Source of the DNA: Babylonia areolata
Taxonomy: Eukaryota; Mollusca; Gastropoda; Neogastropoda; Buccinidae
Assembly: GCF_041734735.1 (NCBI RefSeq)
Contig: NC_134878.1
Span: 41,838,668 to 41,902,667 of the forward strand
DNA length: 64,000 bases
Direction of reading: 5' to 3'
Below, piece after piece: positions 44,563 through 56,154 of this stretch (the first letter of the stretch is position 1; each line of letters opens with the position of its first letter). Below the pieces are notes generated by a model. That model did no database searches. It saw only the letters and a program-made list of their open reading frames with translations, and was not told where the DNA came from. Made by a program: the position numbers and the translations under genes.

Positions 44563-44850
44563 ACACCCCCAAACGGAGTATGGCTGCCTACATGGCGGGG
44601 TAAATAAATAAAACGGTCATACACGCAAAATATTACATGTCTGTCTAAGTGTGCATGTGTGCATGCCTGAAATCTGATTGAAAGACACAGGAAACGAATA
44701 ATGAGCGCCTAATGGCAGCCGTCAGTCGGCTCTACCCAGGAAGGCAGCCTGTTGCGCAAACACCCCGTATTTGTAAAGCGCTTAGAGCTTGGCCTCCGAC
44801 CGAGGATAGGGGCTATATAAGTATCCATATCATTATCATCATCTATCTAT
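44563..44850 (+). mobile_element. SINE, family A, 5'-truncated, LINE-like 3' module (c)
   Basis: It begins inside family A at CACCCCCAAACGGAGTATGG, then CTACATGGCGGGGTAAA and GGTCATACACGC. It then departs from the 27421 copy with GCCGTCAGTCGGCTCTACCC and GTAAAGCGCTTAGAGCTTGG, ending GGGGCTATATAAGTATCCAT and an ATC/ATT tail. The end matches that of the CR1/L2-like LINE at 46031, which would let that LINE's enzyme mobilise it. Confidence 0.8.
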
Positions 44851-46030
44851 CTCTCTAGAACAACATTAAGAAAAGGAAGACAAGAGAAGAACAAGGCTCA
44901 CATTTCGCGAGGTTACAGTGGAAGTATGGGATGAGGTATGGGACACAGGAGGATTATAACTTGTGCCGCAGACTGATGAGTGACTGTTGAATCCAAGAGA
45001 TCAAACAGTGCAACTGAAATGAAATTCCAGACATGCCGGTGAGTGAGAACTGACTTTCATTCTCTAACTCGCTAAAAACACTATACGTTCTCAATCGGTA
45101 CAGGGGGTTTTCAGCACTGCACCTGAATCTCCCAGAATCCTTGGTGGCTGATCCGAATGACCGATGACTGCCTTCCGTGGGGCCCGCGTGCTGGCAGAAT
45201 CCCCCATACCACTTCCGATACAGTTCAAGAGGAAAGTCTGGCGCCACATTAACACGTCCGTTTCTATTTAAAGCCACTTCCTCTTCAGCGAGACATTTCC
45301 GGTCACGCGGCTGAAGCCATCCCCAGGCTGTGATCGATCGGTCGAAGCTGGTCACGCGATTTCTCGTCCGATTTTCTTGTTTCGTGTGTGATCAGTCATT
45401 GAAATTATTCAAAGAACCCATTCATCCATCACCGCCAAATTAGGACGGAACTAAACTCTTAAAAATTTTCGGACATTAACACAAATCATGGCAGTGCACC
45501 AGGATAAAAGCAGTTAAGGAAGGTGTGAATGACGTCCGTTTCGCGCAGAACGCTAAACTGAACAGCCTGTGAATGAATAAGCCACCATCCATCATTCAGA
45601 TGAAATTAACCGCGACCAATTCAAGTTCTGCTTTCGCGACAAACCGAAACCTTCAATTCGGTTACTAATAATTATTCAGGCATAACACTCCTGTAACTTA
45701 GGAATGAAATTCACAAACTGCGAGAGTACGTGAACTGACATTACACACGTGTACACAAACACACACACACACACACATTTGGTGCTGAAGGTTCAGCAAG
45801 ACTTGTATGGAATTAATCATCCAGGACGTTGTAGAACGAATGGAAAACAATACACCCGGACGCGCATTGTACCAGTTAACACCATCGTTTCCCGTCCGAC
45901 ATGATGTTTTGAGTGCCTGTGCACAATTTGAAAGAGTAAAACGTCACAGAACGTTTTCCATTCCCCGTCAGACTGAGCGTATCTCTTGCGACATTTTGGC
46001 GGCTCTCCGAATCACTGCACTCTGCAGGGA
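44851..46030. other. Unassigned complex DNA
   Basis: A minus-strand frame at 44954-45355 (133 residues, starting MTSFDRSITAWG) and a plus-strand frame at 45807-46094 are not low complexity, but neither matches a family I know or has clear splice sites. (CA)n at 45757-45776. An exon could be present. Confidence 0.35.
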
Positions 46031-46163
46031 TAATAATAATAATAATAATAATAATGGATACTTATATTGCACACTATCCAGAAATCTGCTCTAGGTGCTT
46101 TACAAAAACGCTTTGTTAACATAAAACATTACATCTATGTTACATACACACACCAAAATGTGA

Positions 46164-46202
<39 letters not shown>

Positions 46203-46735
46203 ACACTGCATACATACATTTTAACATACATGTGTATCTAACAGCTACCCTAACACATATACACACATAGGCAGGCACAAGCTTACATAAACGCACGCAC
46301 ACACAATACACATTCATATACATGCATGTAATTATATACACTTACATATGTATACACATATAGTCAAGCACAGCTAACGCAAAGGAAGTGGACCTGCCAC
46401 AATTGAACTTACTGCTGAGGGAAAAGGTGAGTTTTGAGACGAGATTTAAAAGATGCGAGGGAATCAGAATGACGGAGGTTATCAGGGAGACGATCTGTGT
46501 CCATAGGTCTTACTTCTGACGTGAAGTATCCTGAGAAGTCGAGTATCAGAGGAAGAACGGAGCTGGCGAGACGGGGTATAGATATGGAGGAGTTCAGAAA
46601 GATACTTGGGGCCAGATCCGTTGACTGCAGAAAAGGTCAGAGTGGATAGCTCATAGTCTATTCGATCAGAAACAGGCATCCAGATGTGAGACTGAAGATA
46701 AATACAATGGAGATTTTCTCCAGTATTCGTGCCAT
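46031..46735 (-). mobile_element. CR1/L2-like LINE, 5'-truncated
   Basis: The minus-strand frame at 46482-46679 reads MPVSDRIDYELSTLTF, KYLSELLHIYTPSRQLRSSS and KTYG. This is the familiar C-terminal end of CR1/Rex1/L2-type ORF2 (LPV..RI.YK......YLS.LL..Y.PSR.LRSS). The 3' UTR carries an inserted or expanded CA run (46166-46200) and ends GTAAAGCACCTAGAGCAGAT...ATATAAGTATCCAT with an ATT tail (46031-46055). The ORF is broken after about 65 residues. Confidence 0.8.
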
Positions 46736-46751
46736 CAGAATATAACTTGGA

Positions 46752-46925
46752 AGCGCCATGGCAGAATCGGCTGTGTGTTGGACTTGTGATTGTTCACCAG
46801 TGACCAGGTCTCGAGGCCAGTTTATGCATGGTGCTGTATCACTGGTGTCAATGGGCACCTGACTTCGGACGGGGAAGGTTAAACGGCGGAAGGAGAGGAC
46901 TGTTGAACCCTGGACACATTGCATG
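46752..46925 (+). mobile_element. tRNA-derived SINE, family C
   Basis: Head GCGCCATGGCAGAATCGGCT, then ATGCATGGTGCTGTATCACT, GGGCACCTGACTTCGGACGG and GGAAGGTTAAACGGCGG. The order is the same as at 11100-11420. Part of the block after the tRNA-like head is deleted relative to that copy. Confidence 0.65.
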
Positions 46926-47235
46926 ATTAGTCACTGGCCCAGTGAACGTAATAGGTATCTTTGATCTTAATTAAAAATAAATAACATGGCAGTATGTATT
47001 TTACGGAGTTTGTTTAGGTTTCCTTTGACAATTTTCAATGAGATATGTGCGTGCCCTCGAAGACAGATGACCACAAAGAACACAGTCAACGTCATATAGA
47101 AGACTAGGTGTAGAAGACACCTCTGCCTGTTTTTCAGAATGCAGTCATGTGATCCCGTTCTGTCTGTTCAGGCCTCTGTTATGAGTTCACAACCAATCTC
47201 CCCTGTGTATGAGAACAGGCGAGAGGTGCAGGCTT
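46926..47235. other. Unassigned
   Basis: Complex sequence. It may include the outer edge of the first copy of the three-copy repeat that follows. No gene seen. Confidence 0.45.
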
Positions 47236-47590
47236 TTCTTCTCTCTCCGAGCTCCCTCTCTCCCATTCTCTGATGCCTGGCATCAGTGACACTACAAATG
47301 TCAAGCAGCTGTTGGTGGTTTAGCATTAGGGAATAGACACTTGGAAAGACAAAAACACAACACAGCCACTAACCCTGTCATTGAGTCAGCACACAGTGAA
47401 TGATGAGTCAATGTCGGACTGCATGGGCCGCTGTCTGCCGGAAGCCACACACGTGAGGAGGGAGTCGGTCGCTTCCTAGCAACCTGAAGTCAGTGTAAAC
47501 TACACGTCCCCATTTTAGAGGAGAGGATGAGTGTGGGATGTTGGTGCGAACTATAAAACAAAACCGAACAGACAGATCGCGATGAAGTGG
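47236..47590 (+). repeat. Diverged 350-bp repeat, copy 1 of 3
   Basis: Shares with 47985-48360 the blocks CATTCTCTGATGCCTG, AAATGTCAA, GCCGCTGTCTGCCGGAAGCC, CTAGCAACCTGAAGTCAGTG and ACCGAACAGACAGATCG. No long frame. Family unknown. Confidence 0.75.
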
Positions 47591-47896
47591 ACAGAAAAAG
47601 AGACAGAGAGAAAGAGTGAGTGTGTGTAGTGCGTTTGGGTCTACTTATGTACATGTTTTGTTTCAGTCGCCAGCAAATACATATAATTGTACTTTGTACT
47701 GATAATGTATCCAGTTTTCTTTTGGCATTATATATCTATATATTTTTAGGTAAAACTATGTGACAATTACTCATCAAATGTAAGCAAATATGTAAAACAA
47801 GTTAAGTTCGCTGACTCACCTAATCGTCTCCACCAAAACAATTAGCAAGCCAATCACCAATGAAAGTCAGACAGAGAAAGGAGAAAAAATAGTCAC
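47591..47896. other. Unassigned AT-rich spacer
   Basis: A GA patch at 47595-47625 and TATATCTATATATTT at 47730-47745. No gene. Confidence 0.5.
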
Positions 47897-48360
47897 ATAA
47901 TGGGATTTGAACCTTAGAACTGTAAGTTAAAAAGAACAACACGCTACCCACTCGACCTCAACTGTACACACAGATGATGGGAGCTGCAAGCTTATTTTTC
48001 TCTCCGCCACACATTCTCTTTCTATCAAATTCTCTGATACCTGACATAAACGAACCGCAAATGTCAACCAACTGCCGAAGGATCGGAGCCGCGGGAACTG
48101 AGAGTGAGCATGATAAAAGAAAGCGTTCGCCCTGGGCTGGCCGACAGCATCACATTCAGCACACTGTGCATGAAGAGCAAACGATGAGCTGCACGAGCCG
48201 CTGTCTGTCGGAAGCCACGCTCGTGGGGAGGGAGACGGTCGCTCCCTAGCAACCTGAAGTCAGTGTAAACACACGTCTCCGTTTTGGAGAAGAGAGCCAG
48301 TGGGGGCAATGTTGGCATGGAGTGGAAAATGAAACCGAACGGAAAGATCGTGATTTGGAG
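47897..48360 (+). repeat. Diverged repeat, copy 2, with antisense tRNA-like start
   Basis: 47897-47962, read on the minus strand, is tRNA-like: A box GAGGTCGAGTGGGTAGCG and B box GGTTCAAATCCC. The body (47985-48360) matches copy 1 closely from CTCTGATACCTGACATAA to ACCGAACGGAAAGATCGTGA. The antisense tRNA-like piece recurs in front of copy 3, so it appears to be part of the repeat unit. Confidence 0.65.
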
Positions 48361-48934
48361 ATGATGTGGGGTGTGTGTTTGCTGTTTGTCTGTTTGTTTT
48401 CTTGTCTGTCTGTTTGTCTGTCTGTTTGTGAGTGCGTGTGTGTGTAGTGTTGGTGGTGGTGAAAGAGAACTGTTTGAATCGCTATATCTAGGTGCAGAAA
48501 AATTAAATAAACCAAAAAGCACCTCGGTGCACTGTTATTGGAAGTTAGAGCGGAAACATGAAAAGAGATTGGGAGGGAGGCGATGGGGTGTACGACATCT
48601 ATTTTTGTTTGCTTGCACTGTATTCTTTAATATTAAACTCGTTCATCACAGTCCCTTTGTAATCCTGTCCCATTGCATGTTCTAGCTGTTCTAAGGAAAC
48701 CACACCAAACAACACATGATCTGGTATCTTTCACTCAGTTTCCAGCTACCTTTAGAATACAATATTCATGGAGTGGTTTTGAAATGTTTAACATGAAGAA
48801 AACGGTTTTGTTCATCTCCGCATTTTACGTGAGGTGAAAGCATGCACAAAAGGAATACATTTTCTGTACAACCTATCATCCACTAACAATCAACCTGATG
48901 GATAGGGAAGAAAAAGCCTTAACGTGTAAAGTAT
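48361..48934. other. Unassigned, with TGTCTGTT repeats
   Basis: A GTTTGTCTGTCT tract at 48385-48430, otherwise complex AT-rich DNA. No gene. Confidence 0.5.
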
Positions 48935-49310
48935 TCGAACTTAAGAGCAGTGTGTTCCCAAAAAGCCACTCTAGACCGCTGAACCACCGCTACACGTGAG
49001 GGATGATGACTGGTGCGCTCAGTTTTCACAGACATCCGGCGTCCCGCGAAAACCCCAATGTCATCTGGCTGTTGACGGCACCCGGAAAGAGCCATTGACT
49101 GTGGGTGTGCTGTCACCGTCACGGAGTCCACAAACAGTGCATGATGAGTACACGGCACGCCCCACCAACCCGTCCGACACAGGCAACGTGGAACAAAGCA
49201 GCTTCCCAGCTCGTGCTTCATGTCCCCGTTCAGGAGGTGAACGACAAGGGGAAATACTGGCACGATCTGCAAAATGAAACCGGACAGAAAACCGAGTAGA
49301 CAGATCGAGC
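48935..49310 (+). repeat. Diverged repeat, copy 3, with antisense tRNA-like start
   Basis: 48935-48998, reversed, reads GGTGGTTCAGCGGTCTAGAG (A box) and AAGTTCGAATACT (B box). The body shares AATGTCATCTGGCTGTTG, ACAGTGCATGATGAG, CATGTCCCCGTTCAGGAGG and AATGAAACCGGACAGA with copies 1 and 2 but is the most diverged. Confidence 0.5.
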
Positions 49311-49684
49311 GAAATTAAGTTATCTGCATTCGCGTTCGCGCGCATGCGTGCGTGAGAGCGCGCGCGCTACACACGCGCGCTAACATACTGATATACCTAT
49401 ATATAAACACTGATCGGTGTGTGCTGTGGTCTTTGATCTGTATAAAAAACACGCCCAAAGGCAGGATAGAAACGAATAAAGAAGGGGCAGTACTAATAAC
49501 AGGGTGAGGGCAAGTCACAGAAAACCTGCACACACGCTCTCCTATCAAGATAAACGAAATAGGATTAGCAAACTGTCTGCCTTTAAGGTCGGCAAATACA
49601 AGCACAGATAGCAAGTGATCACTGGAGACAAGCTGTGACTGGAAAATGTATGAAGTGGAAAGTGAGCCAGTAAAGACAGGGATA
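49311..49684. other. Unassigned; GC-alternating patch
   Basis: 49328-49380 holds CGCGCGC/GCGCGC blocks able to form Z-DNA. The rest is complex. No gene. Confidence 0.5.
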
Positions 49685-50704
49685 GGAAGCCTGTCTCACA
49701 ACAATGAGGACATGGATAGGAACACTATGTCTCACAATAATGAGGACATGGATAGGAACACTATGTCTCACAATGAGGACAGGGTTAAGCAACACTGTGT
49801 CTCACAATGAGGACAGGGTTAAACAACACTATGTCTCACAATAATGAGGATATGGATAGGAACACTATGTCTCACAATGAGGACAGGGTTAAACAACACT
49901 ATGTCTCACAATGAGGACATGATTAAGCAAAACTGTGTCTCACAATAATGAGGACAGGGTTAAGCAAAACTGTGTCTCACAATGACGACATGGTTAAGCA
50001 AAACTGTGTCTCACAATAATGAGGACAGGGTCAAGCAACACTATATCTCACAATAATGAGGACAGGGTAAACAACACTATATCTCCTAATAATGAGGAAA
50101 GGGTCAAACAACACTATATCTCACAATAATGAGGACAGGGTTAAACAACACTATATCTCCCAATAATGAGGACAGGGTCAAGCAACACTATGTCTCACAA
50201 TGAGGACAGGGTTAAACAACACTGTGTCTCACAACTATGAGGACATGGTTAAGCAACACTATGTCTCACAACAATGAGGACAGGGTTAAGCAACACTATG
50301 TCTCACAATAAGGACAGGGTTAAGCAACACTATGTCTCACAACAATGAGGACAGGGTTAAACAACACTGTGTCTCACAACTATGAGGACAGGGTTAAGCA
50401 ACACTATGTCTCACAACAATGAGGACAGGGTTAAGCAACACTATGTCTCACAATGAGGACAGGGTTAAGCAACACTATGTCTCACAATGAGGACAGGGTT
50501 AAGCAACACTATGTCTCACAATGAGGACAGGGTTAAGCAACACTATGTCTCACAACAATGAGGACAGGGTTAAGCAACACTATGTCTCATAATGAGGACA
50601 GGGTTAAGCAACACTATGTCTCACAACAATGAGGACAGGGTTAAGGAACACTATGTCTCACAATAATGAGGACAGGGTTAAGCAACACTATGTCTCACAA
50701 CAAA
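49685..50704 (+). repeat. Minisatellite, 34/37-bp units, about 1 kb
   Basis: Some 28 units built from AATGAGGACAGGGTTAAGCA followed by ACACTATGTCTCACA. An extra AAT or AAC triplet makes the 37-bp form. Variants (ACATGG, AAACTG, ATATCTC) are clustered, with older types to the left and near-identical units from about 50200 on. Stops occur in all frames. Confidence 0.97.
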
Positions 50705-51555
50705 GTGTTTACGAAATAATGGACAAAAGCAGCTAAACAAAGAAGTGGTTGTTCATGAATACACTGATGCGCCTGCCAGAAGTTTCGTTTACCTTTAAGG
50801 GTGATGGCCCAGAATACATAGTATCTCATTATAGTCATTAGTTCCAGTTAACGTCGGAAGGAGAGATAGTATCCATACAGTAGAAGACAACAGACGGATG
50901 GTAAACGTTGTACTGAATGTCGAGCTAATCACCGCCCATGCACTGCCATGTCTTAAAAAAAGAGAGAGACCGAATGGTCACACACTTCATGAACGATGCA
51001 TACTGATGACTATTCTATGTATTCAGTTTAGTTGGATGAAAACTCTTCTTTACATGGCTGAAATACTGAGTCAGCGATAGCCTGCTATTTCTTCCTATCC
51101 TTTCAACTGTGTTACAACTCTCTTGGTTGCCAAGTTGTTTTCTATTTTGTTGTAAGTCTCAACTGCAGCCAAACAGACCAACAAAAAGTCGATGTATTAC
51201 TCTTGGCGAGCGGCTGTTCCGTACGGATTAGAAAATAAACCCCACCCTTGCCCTTCCCTCTGTCTTTTCCTTCAGGGCAAGGAAATAAATCTTAAAATAA
51301 AATTACCTCAACCTTCCTAAGTCTTTTCCCATGAAGCAAGATTGTTTAAAAAAAACACACCTCTACCCCTCAACACCAATTCCCACCCTAAACAAAACAA
51401 ATCCGTTGGTTACCCCCCCCCCCCCATCCAAACATAAAACAAACAAAAAACACACACAAAAAAACACAACAAAACAACAACAACAACAAAGAAACAAACA
51501 AAAAACAAAGAGAGCGAAATTAAAGAATAATGACGCGAGGAGAGAAAAGGATTAA
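50705..51555. other. Unassigned, with C and A-rich runs
   Basis: Complex to 51330, then a C run at 51414-51424 and A/C-rich DNA at 51430-51510. No gene recognised. Confidence 0.5.
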
Positions 51556-51628
51556 GAAACAGCAAAGAATAAAGAGTGGTGTCCCTTGTACATGGAGAGA
51601 GTCACCACTCTTTATGCTTTATAGTTTT
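51556..51628 (+). ncRNA. miRNA-precursor-like hairpin (candidate)
   Basis: A perfect 13-bp stem (ATAAAGAGTGGTG 51569-51581; CACCACTCTTTAT 51603-51615) has a 21-base loop. It extends outward through about nine more pairs with three mismatches to 51556/51628, giving a fold of about 73 nt. Size and shape fit a short pre-miRNA. A small inverted-repeat element is equally possible. No family match is claimed. Confidence 0.3.
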
Positions 51629-51957
51629 AAAAGGAAAAGAAAAAAAAGCGGTATCATGTTAATCATGGACGCCTTTAAGTAAAAAAACAACAAACAAACA
51701 AAAACAACCTGCAACACGCACCCCGCCATGCAGCATAAACACTGCACACGACGGGACTGCCAACGCACTGGGGATGCTAGCTGTCTGACCTGGGTGACAT
51801 CAGCACACAGGTGAGGCACTAGCTCTCTCTGTGTCTCTCGGGTGGCTGTTTCACCGCTGGGAGGCGGGTTGCACCCACAATCGGCCACAGCTATCGCGTG
51901 CGGTGAAACGATGCGTGACCTGATAAACGCTTTCCGCTCGGTCGCCAATGATGCAAC

Positions 51958-51988
<31 letters not shown>

Positions 51989-52144
51989 TGCCACTTTTAA
52001 AGGGTTGAACGTAACGCAATGTAGAAAAAACAACAAAAAACAAAACAAAACAACAACAAAAAACCACGCAAAAAAAACCTAGAAACTTTATTCGAAGAAA
52101 AAAATAGTTCTCGGGGAATTCAGACTTGGCAACTTGAATATTTA

Positions 52145-52175
<31 letters not shown>

Positions 52176-52183
52176 GTGTATTT

Positions 52184-52216
<33 letters not shown>

Positions 52217-52499
52217 AGGAGAGAAACATAGACACAGTAACACAGATAGACAGGCAGATTTAGTTAATTTTCAGTTGTAGTCGATTCAGCCATGACGATG
52301 ACTTTTTCTATACTTAAAAACATAATGTTATGATAGAACAAAAAGTATAAAGATGCTAGAGGAGAGAGCGTGAGAGCGAGAGAGAGCTAGCTGACGACAT
52401 ATGGCTGCTGTAAAGGTTGTGTTATTTTTCAATCCCTGTGTGTGAAAATGGACAACCCGATACTTTCCTTTCCCTTCACGTGTCTCCTCGTGATGCAGC
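51629..52499. other. Unassigned, A run and GT/GA microsatellite
   Basis: 51680-51950 is complex with some CpG. Then an A run at 51957-51985, A/C-rich DNA to 52080, and (GT)n(GA)n at 52145-52208. No gene recognised. Confidence 0.55.
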
Positions 52500-52735
52500 C
52501 TCGCACAAAATCGCTTTCTCCGTACAGTCCTTCGGGTGAAACGATACACCCAGGCCCCGTGTGCAGCAAGCACTTAGCGCACGCAAAAGAACCCAACAAA
52601 AGGATATTCCCTGGCAAACTTCTGTAGCAAAACTCATTTCAATAGTGAACAAATACACTTGCAAGCACAACATATATATATTTCACACAGAGAAATTTGC
52701 TGTGACAAAACAGTAAGACAAATACAATAGAACGC
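52500..52735 (+). mobile_element. tRNA-derived SINE, family B, 3' two thirds
   Basis: CCTTCGGGTGAAACGATACA, CCCAGGCCCCGTGTGCAGCA, CTTAGCGCACGCAAAAGAAC, CCCTGGCAAACTTCTGTAGC and CACAGAGAAATTTGCTGTGA follow the family B order. The tRNA-like head is missing. Part of the 3' region, with the GGTGGCGCTG block, is replaced by an AT stretch. The tail is AAATACAATAG, consistent with pentamer tails elsewhere. Confidence 0.7.
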
Positions 52736-52797
52736 CAACAGAACGAAATCAGGGTGACAGACACAAAGAAAGAACGAAGGAAGGGGTTATAAATTCA

Positions 52798-52990
52798 AAA
52801 CCTCTTCAGTGCCAGGGGGAAAACAGCAGAAAGTGGTGTTTCAGGTCATAAAATATTATCCAAAACAATAAATCTAAAACTGAGAAAATGGTCTGGAGAT
52901 ATACCACTCTAGATAAACTGTGTAAATTTTCAGCCTTCGAGAGGTATTTCCCTTTTTTCTGATGACGTCATCAGTGTCAGTCAAGGGGTT
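52798..52990. mobile_element. Possible piggyBac-like MITE with CRE palindrome
   Basis: The left end AACCTCTTCAGTGCC and the right end, reversed AACCCCTTGACTGAC, form an imperfect inverted repeat, flanked by TCAA on the left and TTAA on the right. A perfect 16-bp palindrome, CTGATGACGTCATCAG (52959-52974), holds a full CRE (TGACGTCA). No coding capacity. The ends resemble those of the unit at 18746-18966. Confidence 0.3.
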
Positions 52991-54080
52991 TTAAATACTA
53001 ACAGACTAAAAATCAGGAAAATGGCGTGTCATGTCTAGAAGTAATCACAATCAGATAGAGGATAAATGCGGGGGTGGTGGTGGAGTGGTGGCGGGGGGGC
53101 TGAGAGAAAGAAATAAGATGGGGCAGGACGAAGATTGAGAGAGGTAGAGACGGAGAAAGAGAATGGAAGGGAGACAGAAAGAAGAGATGGATAGATAGAT
53201 AGATAGATAGATAAACAGATATATATATATAGAGAGAGAGATAGATAGAGATAGACAGATAGATACAGAGGGAAGGAGACAGAGGCAGGAACACAGAGAG
53301 AGAGCGTTAGTTTGGAAAGGAAAGAAAGGAAGACATGAGAAAGGAAAATGGGCAGATAATAATAAAGATAATAATAACAATAATAATAATAAGAAGAATA
53401 AGAATAATAATTCGAATAATGAGAATAAAGAGTTGCACGAACCTCTCTTGAAGCGAAATGAACCTGTTTACAAAATGTAAAAAACCAAATCCGGAATGCA
53501 GCATCATGTTTATTGGCATCCAAACAGAATCTGTCGGGCATCCCTTAGTCCTCGCCCCGCTTTCCCACCTTTTCTTCAGTGTGGTTGCTTTGAAAGGAAA
53601 GTGCTACGGTTACGTCTTTCTTTCTCCCTGTCTTTTTCTGTTTTATCCTGCATCTTTTCATATACATATATGCAGTTTATAAAATGTTGGCCGGTGTGTT
53701 AATATCTCCACCTATAGAAAACAAAGATTCAATCAGTCTCTCCTCCCCTCCCCCCCCCCCTTCTCTCTCTCTCTCTCTCCCTCTCTCTCATGTGACATCA
53801 TATGAATCTCATGCGTTTATGTCTGAGTGGCCGCTCAGCGGGTCTCTCTCTGTGTCTGTGGCGTTATACGTTAACAATGCCTTAAAGCCATTGCGTATTG
53901 CTATAACTTAGATTACAACATCAACATAGATTGTCAAATACAATAAGCATCTGAAGTGTAAATGTGAAGCAATGTGTTTTTGAAAAGTGTCTGTGTGACT
54001 GATATAATTATGACTTACTCCTTCAGTTAGGGACCTAGGCCTAAATCTGAATAACCATTTTGCATTCGTATTCGTATTCT
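52991..54080. other. Unassigned, with GATA, GA and AAT runs
   Basis: (GATA)n/(GA)n at 53190-53265, AAT/AAG trinucleotides at 53357-53425, a C-rich patch and CT run at 53740-53790. No gene recognised. Confidence 0.6.
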
Positions 54081-54505
<425 letters not shown>

Positions 54506-54965
54506 GTACAACAACAACACTACCACCACTATCACCACCACTACCACCTCCACCACCAACAAAAAACGCAACAACAATACTACCACCGCCACCACCACCA
54601 CCAATAACTACAGCAACACTACCATCAAAACAGAAGCAGCAGCACCACCACCAACAATAACTACAGCAACACTACCATCAAAACAGAAGCAGCAGCAGCA
54701 GCACCACTAACAATAACTACAGCAACACTACCATCAAAACAGAAGCAGCAGCAGCAGCACCACTAACAATAACTACAGCAACACTACCATCAAACCACCA
54801 GCAGCAGCTGCAGCAGTACCACCACCAACAATACAACCACCACCACCACCAACATCACCAGCAACATTAACACTACCACTACCAACAGCAACAACACCAC
54901 CACCAACAACAACAATACAATCACCACCACCACCACAAACAACAACAACGACAACACCAACAAGA
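54506..54965 (+). repeat. CAA/CAC trinucleotide region with 53-57-bp tandem units
   Basis: CAA/CAC/ACC trinucleotides enclose four tandem units that start AATAACTACAGCAACACTAC at about 54603, 54656, 54712 and 54769. Units also contain CAGCAG runs of variable length. Confidence 0.93.
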
Positions 54966-55224
54966 CACAATGCTCAAAATAACCGTAACCCACATGTAAT
55001 TAATACCTTCACAAAGTCAGGAACCAAACCCTTTTCTGCCCTGTCTTGAAGCAGCTGATCCTCTACAGCCAATGATACCTGACTGCTGTTTGCTCTCAGC
55101 ACCATTGGAAACGTATAGACCAGTCCTTTCAAGTTTCTGTGTCTGTTCTATGAAATCGCAGGACTGTCATACATTAGGTAGTTCTGCTATGTGCAGTACG
55201 CCCGTGTGTTATTACATGCGCGTG

Positions 55225-55275
<51 letters not shown>

Positions 55276-56070
55276 GTGTGCGTGCGTGACTGCATGTGCA
55301 GAGAATCTTGTACAGAGACGTGTGTACGTGTGTGTGAGCGTGCGTGTGCGTGTGTTGTGTGTGTGCGTGACTGCATGTGTATGTATGTGAAAAACCGATA
55401 GAGGCAGAGAGAATTCCTGCGTGCGTGCGCTTGTGCCCTCTTTACATGCGTATGTGCGTGCGTGTGACAGCAGTGAACGTGTGTTCGCTGGACGAGATTG
55501 TGCATTTGAGTAAAGTCATCAACAACAGCAAAACAACAAAAAGTGGAGAGCCGCCACAAGTTCAGCCCAATAATTAATAGTGGAGCAACATATTGACACA
55601 CCATCCCTCAAGTTGTCCTGACGCCCCCCTCCACGTCCTGCTGTTACAACGTGATCAGTGCAGAGAGGCTGGCCAGGAACAACATGCCAGTCTGGCGTCT
55701 GTCTGCCAGGGGGCCCCCATCCCACTCCTTCCTCTTTCACTCCTCCCCCCGCACCCTCCCACCCTCTAACCCCCAATACCCCTGTCAGTGAACGGCTCCA
55801 TCATTCTACCCCCTTAATTAATTACTGAGGCTTGAGTGTCTTTCCACTTTCACTTCCCGTGCCGTCACATCACGCACATTGAAACAGAATCACACCACAT
55901 ACTGGGAGAATAATTATAATAAACACACACACACACACGCACGCATTTAGCATAACATGTACAAACGACAAAGGAAAACACACACGCAAGACATAGCATA
56001 TGCACACGATGTAAAGAAAAATGCACATGCGCAAGACACAACATACATTATACACACACATGCATTATAT
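54966..56070. other. Unassigned, with a GT run
   Basis: 55060-55215 is complex without a recognised gene. GT/GC repeats run 55228-55370. 55600-55800 is C-rich. (CA)n at 55922-55940. Confidence 0.55.
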
Positions 56071-56116
56071 AATAATAATATTATTATTATTATTATCATC
56101 ATCATCATCATCATCA

Positions 56117-56154
<38 letters not shown>

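Noticed and set aside
44954-45355. 133-codon minus-strand frame as a host gene
   Set aside because: It is not low complexity, but no family, splice sites or promoter could be supported, so it is noted only as unassigned.
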